Positions 31,712 to 32,010 of a stretch of 32,010 nt of DNA are shown here, piece by piece. This DNA comes from Burkholderiales bacterium (lineage in GTDB: Bacteria > Pseudomonadota > Gammaproteobacteria > Burkholderiales > SG8-39). The position numbers and the translations under genes were made by a program. Location of the stretch: NCBI GenBank assembly GCA_026416295.1, contig JAOAFL010000139.1, positions 1 through 32,010 on the forward strand, in the 5' to 3' direction. The notes below the pieces were generated by a model. That model was not told the DNA's origin. It did no database searches and was given only the letters and a program-made list of their open reading frames with translations. The first letter of the stretch is position 1. Every line of letters begins with the position of its first letter.

Positions 31712-32010
31712 GCCGCGCCACCTCCTCCATCTTGCGGCCGAGCTCCTCGGTGGTGATCACGCCGCGCTGGATCATCGTCTGCGCGATCGAGACGACCCAG
31801 CGCTCGTAGTAGGTCATGCGATCGTACGCTTGCGGCGGCAGCGCCTCGATGTTCTTCCTCAGTTCGTCCACCGTCATCAGCCGCCGGCCGCCGCGGATGC
31901 CGGAAAGGAGGACCATCAGCGCATCCACCCGCCGCTCCCAGTCGGCGTAATCGTGCTCGGTGCGTTCGACCGGCCCGGCCGAAAGCCCGCCCATGTCGTG
32001 ATGGCCGCGG
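31677..32010 (-). CDS. nitrile hydratase beta N-terminal-half subunit, 5' end beyond window
   Basis: This corresponds to the N-terminal half of the nitrile hydratase beta subunit (SCNase beta-type). Visible landmarks are HHDMGGLSAGPVERTEHDYADWERRVDAL, LMTVDELRKNIEALPPQAYDRMTYYERWV and MIQRGVITTEEL. An internal ATG lies at 31994, but the frame is open to the window edge and encodes RGHHD before the family-typical D-x-GG, so the real start is probably just outside. It is the first visible gene of the operon. Confidence 0.87.
   Translation of the reverse strand, partial: RGHHDMGGLSAGPVERTEHDYADWERRVDALMVLLSGIRGGRRLMTVDELRKNIEALPPQAYDRMTYYERWVVSIAQTMIQRGVITTEELGRKMEEVARRVGGDADLSPR

Overview
The window is very GC-rich, densely packed bacterial DNA. 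Its gene set (MutS, TatD, 7Fe ferredoxin FdxA, a Bug/TctC-type extracytoplasmic binding protein, feruloyl-CoA synthase, Liv-type ABC transporter, HslO) points to a betaproteobacterium, most likely of Burkholderiales type. This is inferred from gene content and composition only. No rRNA, tRNA, CRISPR array, phage or transposase gene was found.

Layout. (1) 1-4560: housekeeping genes mutS, tatD, fdxA (reverse) and a CnoX-like thioredoxin/TPR protein. (2) 4567-12982: a probable aromatic-acid (hydroxycinnamate-like) region. A reverse-strand operon marR > feruloyl-CoA-synthase-like ligase > amidohydrolase > exported intradiol-dioxygenase-like protein is divergent from a complete branched-chain/aromatic ABC transporter (binding protein, LivH, LivM, LivG, LivF). 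The 8370-8401 intergenic region holds a good sigma-70 promoter overlapped by an imperfect palindrome that could be the MarR operator. A hairpin plus T-run lies between the binding protein and livH. (3) 13030-17764: a lipoprotein with a transglutaminase fold, then an FAD oxidoreductase joined to both subunits of an aconitase-X-type dehydratase (substrate unknown). (4) 17767-22321: a glycine-zipper envelope protein, a Bug-type binding protein, an Hsp33 homologue that has lost half of its zinc/redox cysteines, a Rieske oxygenase and a pirin.

(5) 22215-25413: a small accessory island. A VapBC-type toxin-antitoxin module sits between two 191-bp, 99 percent identical direct repeats that each carry the pirin tail and the wrbA tail, the structure expected from single-crossover (Campbell-type) insertion at the pirin/wrbA junction. 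Next come intact wrbA, a divergent HxlR-family regulator gene that appears frameshifted, and a second VapBC module with three 8-bp repeats at its start.

(6) 25443-32010 (reverse strand, transcribed right to left): one tightly overlapping operon. It encodes a three-subunit nitrile-hydratase/thiocyanate-hydrolase-like enzyme (the first gene runs off the window edge), the 5-oxoprolinase subunits PxpB, PxpC and PxpA, an old-yellow-enzyme reductase, and a protein fusing an inositol-monophosphatase-like domain to an ADP-ribosylglycohydrolase-like domain. This gene combination, with near-continuous translational coupling, is the most interesting candidate for an undescribed pathway in the window.
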